From Varanus komodoensis (lineage: Eukaryota; Chordata; Lepidosauria; Squamata; Varanidae), in the NCBI RefSeq assembly GCF_004798865.1, contig NW_025335409.1, positions 17,633,082 to 17,697,081 of the forward strand: a DNA stretch of 64,000 nucleotides. The letters run 5' to 3'. A program made the translations under genes and the position numbers. Position 1 is the first letter of the stretch, and each line of letters begins with the position of its first letter. The notes below the pieces were generated by a model that worked only from the letters and a program-made list of their open reading frames with translations, did not search any database and was not told where the DNA came from. Positions 23,884 through 37,331 of the stretch are shown here, one piece after another.

Positions 23884-26800
23884 CAGTAAGTGACAGCAAT
23901 TAGTGATTTCTTAGTCCTGGTAGTATTCAGCTTATCTGGTGACCTCCCACAGTGCCAGGTTAAAGACAGGGATAAGGCTTTTCTGATGAATCCCATGGCT
24001 GTCGCAGTCTGATTTTGCAGGGCACTGAGACCATTGCAAATACACATTATGAAGCTGACTGTATATTAAAAAATACTAAGGAATGATTCAGCATACCAAT
24101 ATAAAAATTAGAATTGCTCCAGGGTCAGGGCCAGCCTTTTGCACGGGTGGCAGAACTGAGACTGAGGTGTCCATTTTCTCCATCACTTGTCAGTCCAAAG
24201 TCAGTCATGCTCCTTTGTGTACCTTTTCTCATTGTGCTAACAGTTGTGCTGGTCTAACTTTAACGTCCAATGAGAGGAATAGATGAGGGGAGCAAACCCT
24301 AATTTGGCATTGCTGCCCACAGTGTCTAGGCCAGGGATGTGCAGCATTTTTACCCCCCAGAAGCTTCATTTTGAGAATGCTCCATTCACATAGTAACTGT
24401 CAAGGCCTTTTACTCTGGCAGAATCATAGTTAAGAGGATTGAATAGCAAAAACCAGAATATGCTGTTCTCTTATATAAGGGACCCTCCATTTGAAAGAAT
24501 ATCCAATCCAATTCTAGATAAAAAACCATAAAAGTGGAGAGCAAAAGCCTTGACATTGCCCATAAACAACAGGATGAACAGATTTGGTATCTGGTCACAG
24601 TCCTCCAGCAATCTTTACATTAAATACTTGACATGCAAACTTTATATATGCACATTTCTTATGAATTGCTATTGTCTTGCCTGGTTTGTGATTCTCCTTC
24701 TCCTTCTCTTTTGGTGATCCATAAGTGGCCACCCTACCCATAGGCCATCCTTCAAGACCTCTTCAACCTAGTTCAAATGGCCCTGGAACATCAGGTTTGT
24801 CTTTGACAGAATTTATCTGTATCTAACCAGTTGGTATCTCACTGTTGATGTCAGGATAAAATAGGGCAGTGGGGAAGGGCGTGTACATCACCTTGAGCTC
24901 CCTGGTGGAAATATGGGATATAAATATATTAAATAAGTTTAACCAAGTTTTGGCAAAAAATCTTTCTGACACTGAATAGATCACTTCTACCAATTATCCA
25001 AATTTAATATTGTGTAGAAATTCTGCTCAGGTTTTTTCTATTGGTTACTCTGTCTCAACAGACTGGATTTGGCTAAGCAAAAAAAGATTCTGGTTGATTT
25101 AATATTTAAATTTTACTTTATACTCTATCTGTTTCAATCCAACTAATCTGTATACCGGTTTGCACTATTTCCCTGATGTCCTTTACGTATACAACATCAT
25201 ACTGCCCCTGTTTCCTTTATCCTCATGAATCTAAACATGTCAATATTAGGCAGACATACTTATTCCATGTGGCTTTGGTTTCAAAAGTGAAAGGTTGAGC
25301 TATCAGTGTGTCAGCTGATGCAGATGTTTGGCTTTTTCTTTTCTTATTCTCTTCTTTTCAGTAATTGCCTGATTGGCAGCTGTGATGATAAAGTAGGATG
25401 AAAGCAAGGATTGCTTGAACAGCTGCAAGAGGTCTGTTCCCTTTGTATTCATTAGATGACTGATGAGATGATTATCCCAAATGAATTATACATCTTCTGA
25501 GTACTCTACATAAACTCCAAGCAGGCCATCAGCTCTGATTCCCTGACTTACATAGTGTTAGGCTTCTTAGGACCTCTAGGGAGGTCTAATATCTTAGGAC
25601 GAATGCCTAAAATCAGTAGGACAGGCTTAGCTTCTGCAGTTCCATCAGCATGTGTATATCACATTCCAGTAAGAGGCACTAGCCACAACAGGGTTCATCT
25701 GCTGACTACCCAGGGATGTCTTCTGTGCCCATCAGGCTCTGACTCTATCTCAGCAAGCTCTTTCCCAAAAATTTCCCCTCAATTCCCATGCTCGGTTCCC
25801 AGCATCTTTCAATCTGATGTGGCCATGTGTATCACTTTATGCAAGACAGTCATCCATTTGAAGGACTGTCCAAGCCATGTCCTATTTAAACATTAACAAA
25901 AGATAAAGTGAGAGCTCTTGAGGTTGCCTCAGGAAATCTAGGATCCGTCATCCAAATTATATGGAGGGATCCAGGCTAAGAAGACAGATCTAGTAGGTAA
26001 AGGAGGTGTAGCCTCAAAGAGTAAAATAATTGTTGTGGTCAGCTTTCTAACTTACTTAAAGCTTCAGTGAGCAATACAACCACATATCAGTAAGTGACCA
26101 CTGTGAACAGTAGCTGAAACTCTTTGGCAGTTTGTGACATTCAGAGACAGGAGTAGGCAGTGAACCTCAGTGTGAGGACAGAGGTGTTACAAGTGTACAA
26201 ATATGTTTTCATCTGTGACATGTCAGTGTGTATGAAACAGAACATCTTTTACAACCCTTGGTTGCCCATAGAGTCTCCCTTTTTCAGGTTAAGCAAATGG
26301 TCAGGGAATGTAGTCTAATTTCTGCCAACAGAAACAAGATCTAATCTTCAGGCAACATAACAAAGTGTTAATCCAGTTAAGTATCTGCAGCCAGTAAGGG
26401 ACACCCACCAAGTCTACTGTTAGCAAAACAAAAGCCTGGTAATGAAGAAGGGAATATTTGAATGCAGAAGTATCAAAAGTAATTTGGGAACAGTCAATTA
26501 TGATTGCATAATTATGTTTCTTGAGCAATCCATTATCTGATGTTAGGAGACAAAGAACCATAAGAGGCTAGTACCAGAGGCACAGCAATGAAGATGGGGA
26601 AATTACGAAAACCAGCAGTCAGCAGCCCCCTCAGTTGTATGCTAAGCAAGTTCTAGCATACAGGCCTATTACATACTGCAGCTATTTCTGGATGAGCAAC
26701 AGTAATATGTTTGGACAAAATCCAACTCTTGTTTAAGACAAGTAAGAAACATTTTAATTGTGTGGGTAAGTAGTGAGAGATTTGCGTACACCTTGCAAAT

Positions 26801-28014
26801 ATATTCAAAGCAGACAAACTGTGAAACTCTTGGATTCATTGGATATTGTGAAAAAAACAAGCTCACCATGTGGTTAATGAGGAAAAATCCTTACTTGATG
26901 TTGATGTTTACATAATCAGTTTGAAAATGATATGGTAGAGAAGGGTTTGTAGATATTTGGATTGGACTCTGTCAGATGATGCAATGGTTTTAGTGTCCCT
27001 GAGCTACTGGGAACAAAAGGCTAATAGACAGTTGCTGATCCTCCATTTTCAAAAATATAAATCCATCTGTTAAGTCCAAACTGTCTCTATGTTGGATGAA
27101 CCAGACAGGTTTTTTGACCAGTGGAAAACAGAAGTCAAGATCAACTAGGTAGTCTTTCTATTAACAAAGCTGAAGAAGATAATACTAAATGAAAGAAAGT
27201 CAGTTGAAGCTGGCCTAGGTAACCCTACCTATTGAAAGGGATGCACTCACACAGAATGAAGTTCAAGCTTCAGTTGGTATAAATTCTCCTTGCTTCTATC
27301 TAGGATGCTGCTGTAGAATGATTAGATTTTGTGTTCTCCAAGCTGCACAAGAAGCAGAAGTACATGGGTAAGCTGTACAAAAACAAATTCCAAATTAGTG
27401 TAATATCTTCATCAGAACATGCCTTCATAAAAACATGCAGATCTATCAATCCCAGCATCAAAGAGTTGCATCAATCCTTCTTTCAGAAACTTTTGTTCCT
27501 GTTCCAAACTAGATGTGTTAACAGAGATGTGTGACTACATGTCAATCTCTTTGCAGATATAAGCAGTGGTAGGAGGAAGCCAATTCTGAGAAGTTTAATT
27601 TCTGCATTTTCTTGTAGAGAATTATCCCAACCTCTTGGAAGCTGGTGCCACTGATGTTGTCCTGGTACTACTAGTACCTCAGGAAGCATAAGGCACAGGG
27701 TGGGAAGGCAGTTACTCTGAAGAGCCAATTCTATATCATCAGCCTACCAAAGCACCTGGCAGTCTGGCACAGCCTTCAAGGTAACCTCCCAGGTTCAACT
27801 GCCTTGCTCTGAGGGGGGCTTCTGGGTGAGATGGCCTTGGACATTCCCTGTGTTGCTGCAGCACAGGTGGTCTCCAAAACCACTTCCCAGCCAACAACTG
27901 GCTCTGAGCAAGAACTCCTCAGAGCAAAGTCTTGATGTGGAGGCAGGCAGCAACAGCTGCCACCCAGAAGGGAGAAACAGAGGATAAAGAGGAGGGTGAT
28001 GGTGGCAGAGGACT
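23884..28014. other. Probable intron, no gene recognised
   Basis: A short L2-type SINE tail (accttgagctccctggtgga, atgggatataaatatatt) lies at about 24885-24940 on the + strand. The remainder shows no coding or RNA signal. The open frames at 25555-25896 and 27331-27728 have no recognisable domains. Confidence 0.4.
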
Positions 28015-28600
28015 AGGGATGTACAAGAATTCCGTTTCTGTTTGCAAATTGTAAGAACGTGCCTCATGCACGGTTTTGAATCAGCAGCATTACTTCTTTG
28101 TTTTAGAAAGGTTTCTACTTTCCAAATCTATTAGCAAAAATGTTCATTCTTCCAAAACAAAATATGCATTTTGAAATTCACAGAAAATGCATTTTCATAT
28201 TTTAGTCAATGGAGGGGGAGTGTGCACTTTTGAAAAATATACACAGAAATATGCATAACTGGGAGTGTGCATTTCCCAGTTGAAATGCAAGCTTTCTCCA
28301 TTTGAATGAGCCAAAAAGAAAAAGGAGAAACTGGAACTGAGCTGATAGAAAGTGATTTTCAGAGGTATTAGGCAAGCTCAGAATTCATGGGTTTCAGAAT
28401 GCACCAGGACAATGCCATTAGCACTAGTGAAATGCCAGCACTGAATACTACTGCAGGTTGGAAAAGACTAAATGCCCACTGCAAAATTTCAGAACTGCTC
28501 AGGTTATACTCTAGAATGATACCAAGAAATAGACAATGTGTTTTGTTTCATCTTTTTTCGTCTCATCTCGTCCCGGTTCATTTCGTTTTGTTTGGGTCTG
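28015..28600. repeat. Unclassified repeat rich in TGCAT/TTTGCAAA motifs
   Basis: It opens actagggatgtacaagaatt, then holds repeated short motifs (tatgcattttgaaa, aaaatgcattttc, aaatatgcataac, and gggagtgtgca twice, near 28216 and 28261) and ends in a C/T-rich run near 28548-28595 containing catctcgtcccggttcattt. The region at 61551-61850 opens similarly (agggatgtatgaggaa) and shares atttgtgcaa motifs. Probably a decayed DNA-transposon-like family; neither ends nor family are certain. Confidence 0.35.
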
Positions 28601-31600
28601 TTCTTGACACTTACATGCAGTGTAAAGTGGCAGCTTAACAACACAATCCAGAATTTAGTCCTGCTGTATTCAAAGAGAGGTTACCCCCTAGTACATCTAA
28701 ATAGCATTGCATGAGTGAGCCAGTAAAAACTCATACCTGTCTACTCAAAAGTAAGCCTTATTAATTTCATTGGGACTTATTCCCAGGTAAGTGCATAGGG
28801 AATTGTAGCCATTAAGAGTCAGAATAATTTTTAAATTATGGGCTCTAAGATTTTAGAACACACTTGTTTACACTGGAGAATATTTTAACTCTTTGCATTA
28901 CCATAACAAGAAAAAGAAAAGGACTTTCTTTATTTCTAACAATGAATAGCATTATTTGTTAGTTATAGGAAGGGGAGGAGTTGAAGAAAGGGGTAAAGGG
29001 CTGTCAATACTGAGTAATATGTCCATTTGTTTAAGTTTGCAAACTTATGTTTGCAAACTTACATTTTCAAACAAGGTAGTTGCCTAAAATGTGGTTTATC
29101 AACTAACAACTCTTTGATTAATAGACTTTTCTCTTGTGCTACATTTTGAAGGCTATGTCGGTTACTGTGTAGAAGAAGCAGGGCATGCGGAGAGTATGTA
29201 GCAGAGAGGGAAGTGGTCTTCAAACCACTATTGAAGAAACAACCTTTGTCTGATTGCAGCAAGTGCTGGAGTACAGTTACGGTCACTGTAAGAAAAATAA
29301 TTGGGAAAAGCATGGAGAGGGCAAGTGAATGATGATGCAAACAGGTGGCTATTGTTTGTACAAGTTGTGTTCACAGCATGTCTCCATCCTTAAAATGAGT
29401 TCCTTGCATTTAATAGATCAGTATTCATTCCACTGACTGGTTGAAGGCATTCATCATTTTGGGCCTTTTCCCAGTTTGTTTCTTTTCTAAATCATGTGGC
29501 TTTAAAAGCCATCTTTGTCCAAAAATATACCATTTCCTTAGGAGTGGAGCTGCCTTTTGGTGTTGCCTGTGGCCTTTCAGGACTAAGAAAAATAGGCTTA
29601 TCTAATAAACATGCTGAAACTAATTAGACGAGGCAGAAGATTGAATTTGTGTGGGTTAAATCAACGCCACTGCTATGTTCTTCAGTTGCCCTTCATGGAT
29701 GCTATAGCAGCCATTGACTGAACAGTGATATTTTTTAAAAAGTGAAATCTGAAAGATTATTAACATACTACTGTGCTGTGGTGCATAGAGTGGTGGACTC
29801 AGGCCTGGTGTCAGAGCTTGTTGCCAACTGCCTGAATACTCAGGAGTGCCTCCTATCCACCCTGCCATGACCAAAAATGCTGGCAAGCACTGGCCAGGAT
29901 TTTTGCTGCTGTGGCACTGCAACCCAGTGGGCTTCTGCCATTTTAATAGCTCTGTAATGCTTGATACATCGTGGATGCCAGGCAATTTAAAATAGTGGAT
30001 GCCATGTCTGTAAGGGTGCCTCAACTGAGGTGGTCACATGAGGGAAAGTTCCCTCTGCTGGGGGCCCTGCCTGTCATGTGCTGGGATACCTGACCTTTTG
30101 CCTTGCAAAGCATTCTTTATCGACCAAACGGCACAAAACCCCCAAAATGAATCTCTGAGCATGCACAGCGTGGTTTGTTGAACCCAATCTAGTAATCACC
30201 TCCAGGAACCCTCCTTAAGAGCATGTCCAGGTTCCATCCCTTCAGAACGGGCCTTCTGAAAATGAGCACACCTCCTCTCCACATGCCAATCCTCCAAGTG
30301 GGCCATCCTCCTCTGCTGATAGCATGTCATGGCATCAATCTCTGGGGCAGTCTCATCTGTGTCTAAGAAATTTCCCTGCTCAGGGTTCCATCCCACCAAC
30401 TGTACATCTTGGTTATTCCCAGATACAGTCTGCCTATCTGGAGAGTCTGGCCTTGACAGAAGTGTCCCACCTGCTCTCATCTCAGTGTCTTGGGATAGTC
30501 CACATTCCCAGCACCCCTGCTCCTCTCCCCTTCCCCTTCTCCTTTTCCTTCTGATTCAGCAGCCCTTGAGAATGTGTATCCAGAGCAGCCATCTTTCTCA
30601 CTCCCAATCCTGCCAAACCCAGCACTTGCCCTGGAGTGGAGGCACCCAAACTGAAATGCTTCATCTCACAGTGTCGCTATAATCAGATTACATTTCTGCT
30701 TTTCCATAAAGAACTCTTATGCACAGGCCAATTATTTTATATGCTTAGTTGTTTTTGTACACTACAAGTGGCTTTTTCTCACCAGAAATACGTTCTTACT
30801 AGGAAATGCCAAGATTGTTTAACATTTCTTTCTGAGGCTGATCCATATGATAAAATGGATACCACTCAAATGATTGGATCTTGTAATTCTATAATCCCGG
30901 GCAGGTCTTTTATTCCTACACTTCATTGCTTTCTGTGTTTGCTGCTTAAAACTTTGATAGAATAAGCCCAAAACACTAAGTCTAATTCTTGTTTTCTTTT
31001 GGGTTCCCATGGTGAACATCTACATGCATGGAGTGTTGATGGTCTGTTGGACCCACAGATACAATGAGCAGAATTTTACTTCCCCCTTGCCTCCCTCAGT
31101 GTCAAGTTTGGGAGAGATGTATCATAAATTCACTGAACCAGGCTGGCAAATGCTACACACAACCATCTATGGAGCTCTTTCTGCTTGCGCTCAATATTTT
31201 CTTCCTTGGCAAAAAAGTGGCAAAATGGCCCACTGAAGCTATTAAGAGAGTAATCCTAGTTCCATAGACATTATCTCAGAGGATATTTCAGATTCCAAAT
31301 CAGAGACAATACATTGACCTCAAAGCTGGGAATTTCTCCATCTTCCACCCAGCTGCAGCTCTCTAAGGGAGAGAAAGCAACCACCGAGAGGTGGTAAAGA
31401 GGATGTGGGTTCGTCAGAGAGGAGGGGAGACAAACTTTTCAGCAGTGACCCTTCTCTAGCAGAAATGCAGGATCAGGTTGACAAGGGAGCAACAATCACC
31501 TCCATTGCCCCTCCTGCTTTGGATAGAGTCTGGAAGACAAAGAAGAGAGCTGAAATATTGAAGAAAGCAGACTATTCTTGACTATGTCTCTTACTGATGG

Positions 31601-32219
31601 AAATGAGCTTTTTTTCAACCTTGTAGAATAAGAGAAAAACTGTGCAAACACCAAGAAACCACCAAAGCACCGATGATGTTCAGGAGAAGAGGTCAGAACA
31701 GAGAATATGTCTTCTAGGGAACCCCAGTTTGGAATGTGAGGCAGACTGGATTTGTTTTGTTAGCCTGGGTTCAACACCCTTTCCCAAAAGGTTCACAAAC
31801 ATTGTTCAGATCCACCCTATTATTATTGGTACTACTAGCAGTCATAGCAATTTAATTATTCAGTTTTATATGCTGCTTTCCAGAAGGTATCAAAGCAGTG
31901 CACTTCAATATGAAGACATAGGAGTAATAATTGTTTTTCCCCAGTTTTCTACTAAAGTGCATAAGGTGGGAGGCAATGCAAGAATTATAGAAAATATAAA
32001 GTATAAAATATGACCTAAACTCAAAACAAAAATCAAACCACCAAACTAAACCCAGGTTTTAATATTGCAGTAAGAGTGCATTTCATGGTAATTCTAGCAT
32101 TCTGCAAAGCAAATAATAAAAGGTTCCATGTGGTTGGTATAATTTTATATTCATTTTTGTTAGGAACCAGGTCTTTGTCCATCAAATTAACCTGAAGTTT
32201 CTTGTCTTTCACCCTGCAG
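28601..32219. other. Probable intron before first SEMA3A exon seen
   Basis: A palindromic CAATCCTAT-type piece is at about 28722-28806 (ctactcaaaagtaagcctta, ttcattgggacttattccca). Two adjacent copies of GTTTGCAAAC occur at 29035-29058. At 30190-30680 there is a G+C-rich block with open frames on both strands, discussed as a finding. The last 30 bp form the acceptor tract of the exon at 32220. Confidence 0.45.
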
Positions 32220-32377
32220 AAATGTACGAATCCAACAATATTGTTACTTTCCATGGACTGGCCAATAGTTCCAGTTACCATACATTCCTTTTGGATGAGG
32301 AGCGGAGTAAACTTTATGTTGGAGCAAAGGATCATATATTTTCTTTCAACCTAGTCAACATCAAGGAATATCAAAAG
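32220..32377 (+). CDS. SEMA3A: Semaphorin-3A exon (start of sema domain; human residues about 38-90)
   Basis: SEMA3A is a secreted axon-repelling guidance protein that acts through neuropilin-1 and plexin-A receptors. This 158-bp exon opens with the last two bases of a split codon (phase 1) and ends in phase 0. It encodes 52 full residues, including LANSSSYHTFLLDEERS and LYVGAKDHIFSFNLVNIK, which match human SEMA3A almost residue for residue and SEMA3C or SEMA3D only loosely. The sequence covers the start of the seven-bladed beta-propeller and keeps the N-S-S glycosylation sequon (human N53). The acceptor is a pyrimidine-rich tract ending ccctgcag; the donor AAAG|gtactt is weaker than the other two in this gene. 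Compared with remembered human sequence it carries L40Y, V45I, I46V, N49H, R68K, D81N, D87E and F88Y. The signal-peptide exon is not in the window. Assignment to 3A rather than another class-3 member is strong but rests on recalled sequences. Confidence 0.95.
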
Positions 32378-35189
32378 GTACTTTAACCAATTTTCAAATT
32401 ACTTTTAACCCAGGTATGAGGTCAATGCCCAAATGTTTAGGATATTTGACTGTAATGATGGCCTGGTTCAGATTGCAGGTCTGCTCATATAATGTCAATG
32501 TGTTATGGGCTTGTTAGAAAGAAATCTAAGTTAGAATACAGTTATTTCTTCTACCTAGTTTTCCATATGGAATTATTTTCATTTCTATGACTCCAAATAG
32601 AAAATTAAATGGAAGAGAAAACTGTATGCCAGTTTAGCACATTTTCCTACCCCAGTGTTCAATCTGATGACCCCTGACCTTCAGTCGGAAATGGTACTGC
32701 TCAGACACAGTTTTACCATTGCAGTTAAAACTAGGCCTACATTATACCAGGGCTTAATTTGTGCTAAGACTTAGTCCCTGCATCTGCATTCCATGTCAAG
32801 GTTTAACTCGCAACTATACGGGATTGTAACACAACCCATTGAAACTCACTCAGCCATTGATTTCAACTGTAATAAACCTTCATCTTTGATTATATCCTCT
32901 GGATACAACTAATAAAGTACCCATAAGCAGATTCATAATATAGTTCCTTCAACAGAAATATATTATTATTATATTTATATAATAAATTCATCTTTAATCT
33001 TGTAATTAGTGCAAAAGCAACTGTAGTCTATTTCATTAGACTTGAAACAGTGATTTTTTGGACATCCTCTTTCAAATAGTCATTGTTAAACAAAACATGG
33101 ATGATTGGAACAGCAGGTTACATAAAGAGACCATTATCCATGTTTTTATACTCCAGTCCTTGACATCAGGTACTTTCATGTAATACTTTACTGCTATTAA
33201 TAAAATATAATAGATGGGACACTAATAGGGAGCTGCCAGAATAGTAAAAAACTCTTTTCTTAAGATAGAAGACAGAACTTTCACTCAAATTTGCAAACTT
33301 AAATTGGAAGCTAATGCACATTTTAGGAATGCACCTTGGCACATACTTAAATGTATTCATCATTTAATGTATTCTGCTGAGTGTTTGGCCTGCAATGAAA
33401 ACGCAGTTTAAAGTTTACATGTTTTGTGTCAAAAACAGAAGTGTATGAGAGAGTGAATGAGTGAGGGAATGTGCTATAGAATCTGTAAATGAACCTTATT
33501 ACAAAAACATTGCTTTGGTACTGCTGAGGTTATTTCTAAGTTGCTATTGACCTCTGGCCCATTTGCTTCTTTGAATGATAGCAATAAATACTTTGGTATT
33601 TTACTCAGAATGAAGACAGAGTATTCATTTGTATTCTCCAAGGATCATGATCAAAACAAAGTTAGGTATTTTCTATTCTCTTTAGAACAACCATAGAGGA
33701 AACTGGTTATTTATTTGAATGCTCTGTGGGTTCAAAGTGTAATGCAGAAAACATCTGGAATAATTAAAAGAGTAGTGCTATTGTAAGGTATGTGGGGAGG
33801 GGCTGTTCTTCTAAGTCATGAGAATTTAGGGCTGGTTCACACAGAGTCCTTTTATTCACTCATAAGCAGTGGTCCTGCATGGTGATTAGACAAATTCGTG
33901 GAGCAAAGGCCTATGAATAAATCTAAAAAGAATATCAAATGTTGGGGATAAAGCAGAGAATGGTTTCAGCCCTGATATAGCCTTCCTGGCCACATCTATC
34001 TTACAATGGTTCAAAAGAGGATAGTGAACTACTTGGGTATTCAATATGATTCAGCAAGAATCAGTCTCTGTCTAAATCAGGTATGGAAAAGCTTGGGCTA
34101 ACAAGCCAAACATAACTTATGGGCGTTCCCCATCTGGTTCACCAGCATCTTCTCCAGGCTCATCTAATACATAGTTCCATCTAATTTCCAGTAGTTGCCA
34201 ACTATCAGAAAATATAAAAGCAGGGACTATCTGACATCTTGTATTCAAGGGTACACTACTGGAGTTCTCTTGAGCAACCATAATTCATAGTTACTGATAT
34301 ATATGATTCAGCATTTTCCTAATTTCTTTAAAATATCTAAACCAGTGACCATCACCAATATGTTTAAAGATGCAACCAGCCAGTTCAACAGGAGTGATTA
34401 TGGTGCAGCTTTTCTTGCCATTATGAGGGATTTTGTCTCCAATAGTGCCATCATTTGTAGAGAAACTGTTCCTTCATTGGACAAATCCACCGATGAGGTT
34501 TTTAATTTATGAAATGCTTATATTTCAGGGCCCAAGAAACTTTCCACCGCCATATCTCAGAGTTCTACAAAATGACCTTTTTCTGTTGCTACCAAGTTCC
34601 TTAGACTATTTATACTATCCTAGTAGATAGTATAAGAATTTTGGGCATGAGAAAGACATCTATAATACACATAAGATGAAATATTAAAGAAGTTAATTTA
34701 TTATAGTGGCATTTTGTACATAGTATCTACATCATCATCATTATTCTAATTATACTAATATTTATTTGGGGATTTTCCAAAGTATACTTGCTGACATTTC
34801 TTAAAAATTCAAGAGGCACTGTTGCTAATACAAGCCTCTTAATGACTTCTTTTATCTTAGGCCATATCCCTTAAATCTCCACTGCAGGGAAATACTCCCA
34901 CAACCAAGGTCAGATCTTGAGTGCAGTCTTTCTCCAACTCCCAAAATGCATTTTGTTGTATTTCTGGCTGCTTGGACCATTTATCTGGGGTTGTACTGTT
35001 CGAATAACCTTCTTCTGGCAAGATCCCAGGGCATCCTCTTGCTATAATACAACAACTAGCTTCCTATTCTCTGCACAAGCATGATCACAATCGCGGCCAT
35101 CTCCCCGCCCCACCAAGCATGGTCACTATTGCATGATTATCGTTTGGACTCTCCCTCCAAATAATAACCTCTCCTCCAACTAGGTTAGT
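32378..35189 (+). other. SEMA3A intron, first part
   Basis: AT-rich intron sequence after the gtactt donor. I see no gene or clear repeat. Chance frames such as 34303-34512 lack any supporting motif. Confidence 0.6.
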
Positions 35190-35392
35190 GTTCTCTACTG
35201 TACTGCACAGTACTTTGTTACTTTGTTGTTCTTTGTCACTTTGTTTCAATTTTTTGTGATTAAAAATGGTTACAGAACAGATTAATCTTATTTACATTGA
35301 ACCTTATGAGGAAATTTGACTTGGGTCACGACCAATTTGGGTCACGACTAGCATCCTGGAATGGATTAAGTTTGTGAGCCAAGGTACCACTG
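35190..35392 (-). mobile_element. Tigger-like (pogo clade, Tc1/mariner) DNA transposon end fragment
   Basis: The right edge is ccaaggtaccactg followed by TA, the complement of the CAGTGGTACC terminus typical of Tigger-type elements with their TA target. Inside, gattaaaaatggttacagaa, ttgaaccttatgaggaaatt and cctggaatggattaagtttg match the end region that I associate with this group. No matching left terminus was found, so only one end remains. No transposase motif is visible. Confidence 0.6.
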
Positions 35393-36278
35393 TACTACTA
35401 AGACCTTTACTACAACTGCAGTACAGTAACAATCTGTTACTGCCTCAGGCCTACTCAGATACATTTCAGTCTTGGCTACACAGAGTATTTATAGAAAATC
35501 AGCAGTGACCATCAGCACAATCTTCACAGTGCATCAGCCAGTTCAACAAGGCTGGGTTAACATAATGGGGTAGATCTGCATCCATATTGGTTGCATGTAC
35601 ATTAGCCTATGTACTGTGGATGTCGTGCTGGCTCAGGGCAATTATATTTTCCAGTCCAAGGTCTATTAATTGTCTGTCTCTCAACCACCTTTATATTCCC
35701 CTGTCACAGTGCTTCTTCAGCCAGGAATAAAAGCATAAACCTTTCCAGATAGCTTGTTCATGAAATTTTTAACTTAGTTTTATAAGCTTACAAAGGCCTA
35801 TTGCTTGCATTCTCATATTTTTTATCTGAGATATTCAAACTTGAGAGCTTTTTTAAAATCCAAAGTGAAACACCAGACTTTACTATAATTATCTCCATTT
35901 TAATTCACTTTACAATGAGTTTTATATTTATATATATTTTTTCCCCTAAAGAAACCTCCCTCTGCTTTACTAGTAAACTGTTTTGAAACAAAGGTTACAA
36001 TAGAGTCATGTTGCCATTCATATTGCATTATTGCAGCTCCCAACTGAATCTTAACCTGGCATTATTTGAAGATCATGTTTTATTCTATATGCAATTCCTA
36101 AAAGCTTTTTGAAAGACATGAATAATTCACTATGAGGGTCTTGGGGCTTTTGCTGTAGAAAATGAAATGGATTTTCCAGAACTAATAATGAACACAATCT
36201 GAGTTGAGATTGTGAAACTCTCTTGAATTATTGTCAGTGAAGTCACTGGTCACTGGAATGTCAGGACTGACTTAGTAC

Positions 36279-36415
36279 AAGGGTGGGGGACTTATAGCCC
36301 TCCTGTTTTTCTTAGGCTGTAACTCTCAGCATGCCTTATCACTGGCTATGTTGGCTGGGGCTGATGGGGGTTTGAGTCAACACTGCCTTTGACTCAAGGT
36401 TTCCCATTCTCCTGC
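36279..36415. repeat. Fold-back repeat (TTGTAGTCC family), copy at 36.3 kb
   Basis: It starts caagggtgggggacttatag, continues ctgtaactctcagcatgcct and ggctatgttggctggggctg, and returns with atgggggtttgagtcaacac. The right half is more decayed than in the copies at 10.4 and 20.1 kb. Confidence 0.5.
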
Positions 36416-36437
36416 AGTATAATGATACAGCTCTATC

Positions 36438-36793
36438 TAATCAAACATTGGGACTGCAGGTGGCGCAGTGGTTTAAACTGCTGGGCTGGTTGATCAAAAG
36501 GTCGCCAGTTCGAATCTGCACAACGGAGTGAGTTCCCGTTGCTCCCTCCCAGCTCCTGCCAACCTTGCAGTTCGAAAGCATGCAACTGCAAGTCGATAAA
36601 AAGGTACCACTTCGGTGGGCAGGTAACAGCATTCCGTGCACCTTGGTGTTAAGTCATGCTGGCCACATGACCGCGGTGACTGTCTGGACAAACGCTGGCT
36701 CCCTCAGCTAGGAAACGGTTGAGCACCGCCCCTTAGAGTCAGGCATGACTGGATGTAATGTCAAGGGGAAACCTTTACCTTTAATCAAACATT
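36438..36793 (+). mobile_element. Sauria-type SINE (tRNA head, BovB-related tail) with perfect 12-bp target duplication
   Basis: The body, 36450-36781, begins gggactgcaggtggcgcagt with a polymerase III A box at about 36461-36472 and a B box ccagttcgaatc at 36505-36516. The middle reads ccagctcctgccaaccttgc, then gtcatgctggccacatgacc, and the 3' end is gtcaaggggaaacctttacc. TAATCAAACATT flanks it at 36438-36449 and 36782-36793. This family is characteristic of squamates and is thought to be moved by BovB LINE proteins. The tail shares GTCAG(G/A)CATGACT with the 3' end of the BovB at 117-623. A tRNA-like frame here is not a functional tRNA gene. Confidence 0.93.
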
Positions 36794-37331
36794 CTGTTTC
36801 AGAAGTGGTCAGCCAGATGCTACTGAAGGTAATAGCCGTTTCCTTTTTGCCCCATTAGCTGGAATTCCCTCTAAACATGGAAAATCCATTAAAAAACAAA
36901 GCAAAGCAACATATTAATAAGAGATATGTCTGCTAAAGTATGAGGAAAGTGTTGGAAGCTGCCTTGTGCTCATTTCTTCCTAGCTTTTGGGTCATCCATG
37001 AAGTAGTTAGGTGCATACACATTATGACTGATACTAAGCACTGACCTTCTTCCTGCTTTGAAATCCGATTCAGATGTTTCATTTATGTGATTCAAGAACT
37101 TTAGCTTCTATGAAGGACAGTACAAAATGGGAGTATGTACAAGAATATTCTCTTCTTACATTATCAATATCAATCCATTGGGCAACTACAGAGAACTGAT
37201 AATGTATCAGAAAGGTATTTGCATAGGAAAAGGCAATATGAAGGTGGCAAGCATTTTCAGAACTTTGTGTACAAATCCAAATCATCTTAAGCATGAAACA
37301 ACATAAAGTGGTTTTTATTTTACATCTTTAG
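36794..37331 (+). other. SEMA3A intron up to the 63-bp exon
   Basis: Plain AT-rich sequence ending in the acceptor tract tttttattttacatctttag. Confidence 0.6.

Noticed and set aside
34199-34225. A-N-Y-Q-like codons resembling the SEMA3A mature N-terminus
   Set aside because: It lies downstream of the exon it would have to precede, and the frame closes at once.
36441-36691. Possible tRNA gene or small protein frames
   Set aside because: The tRNA-like boxes belong to the Sauria SINE, proven by its target duplication and tail; the frames are shadows of it.
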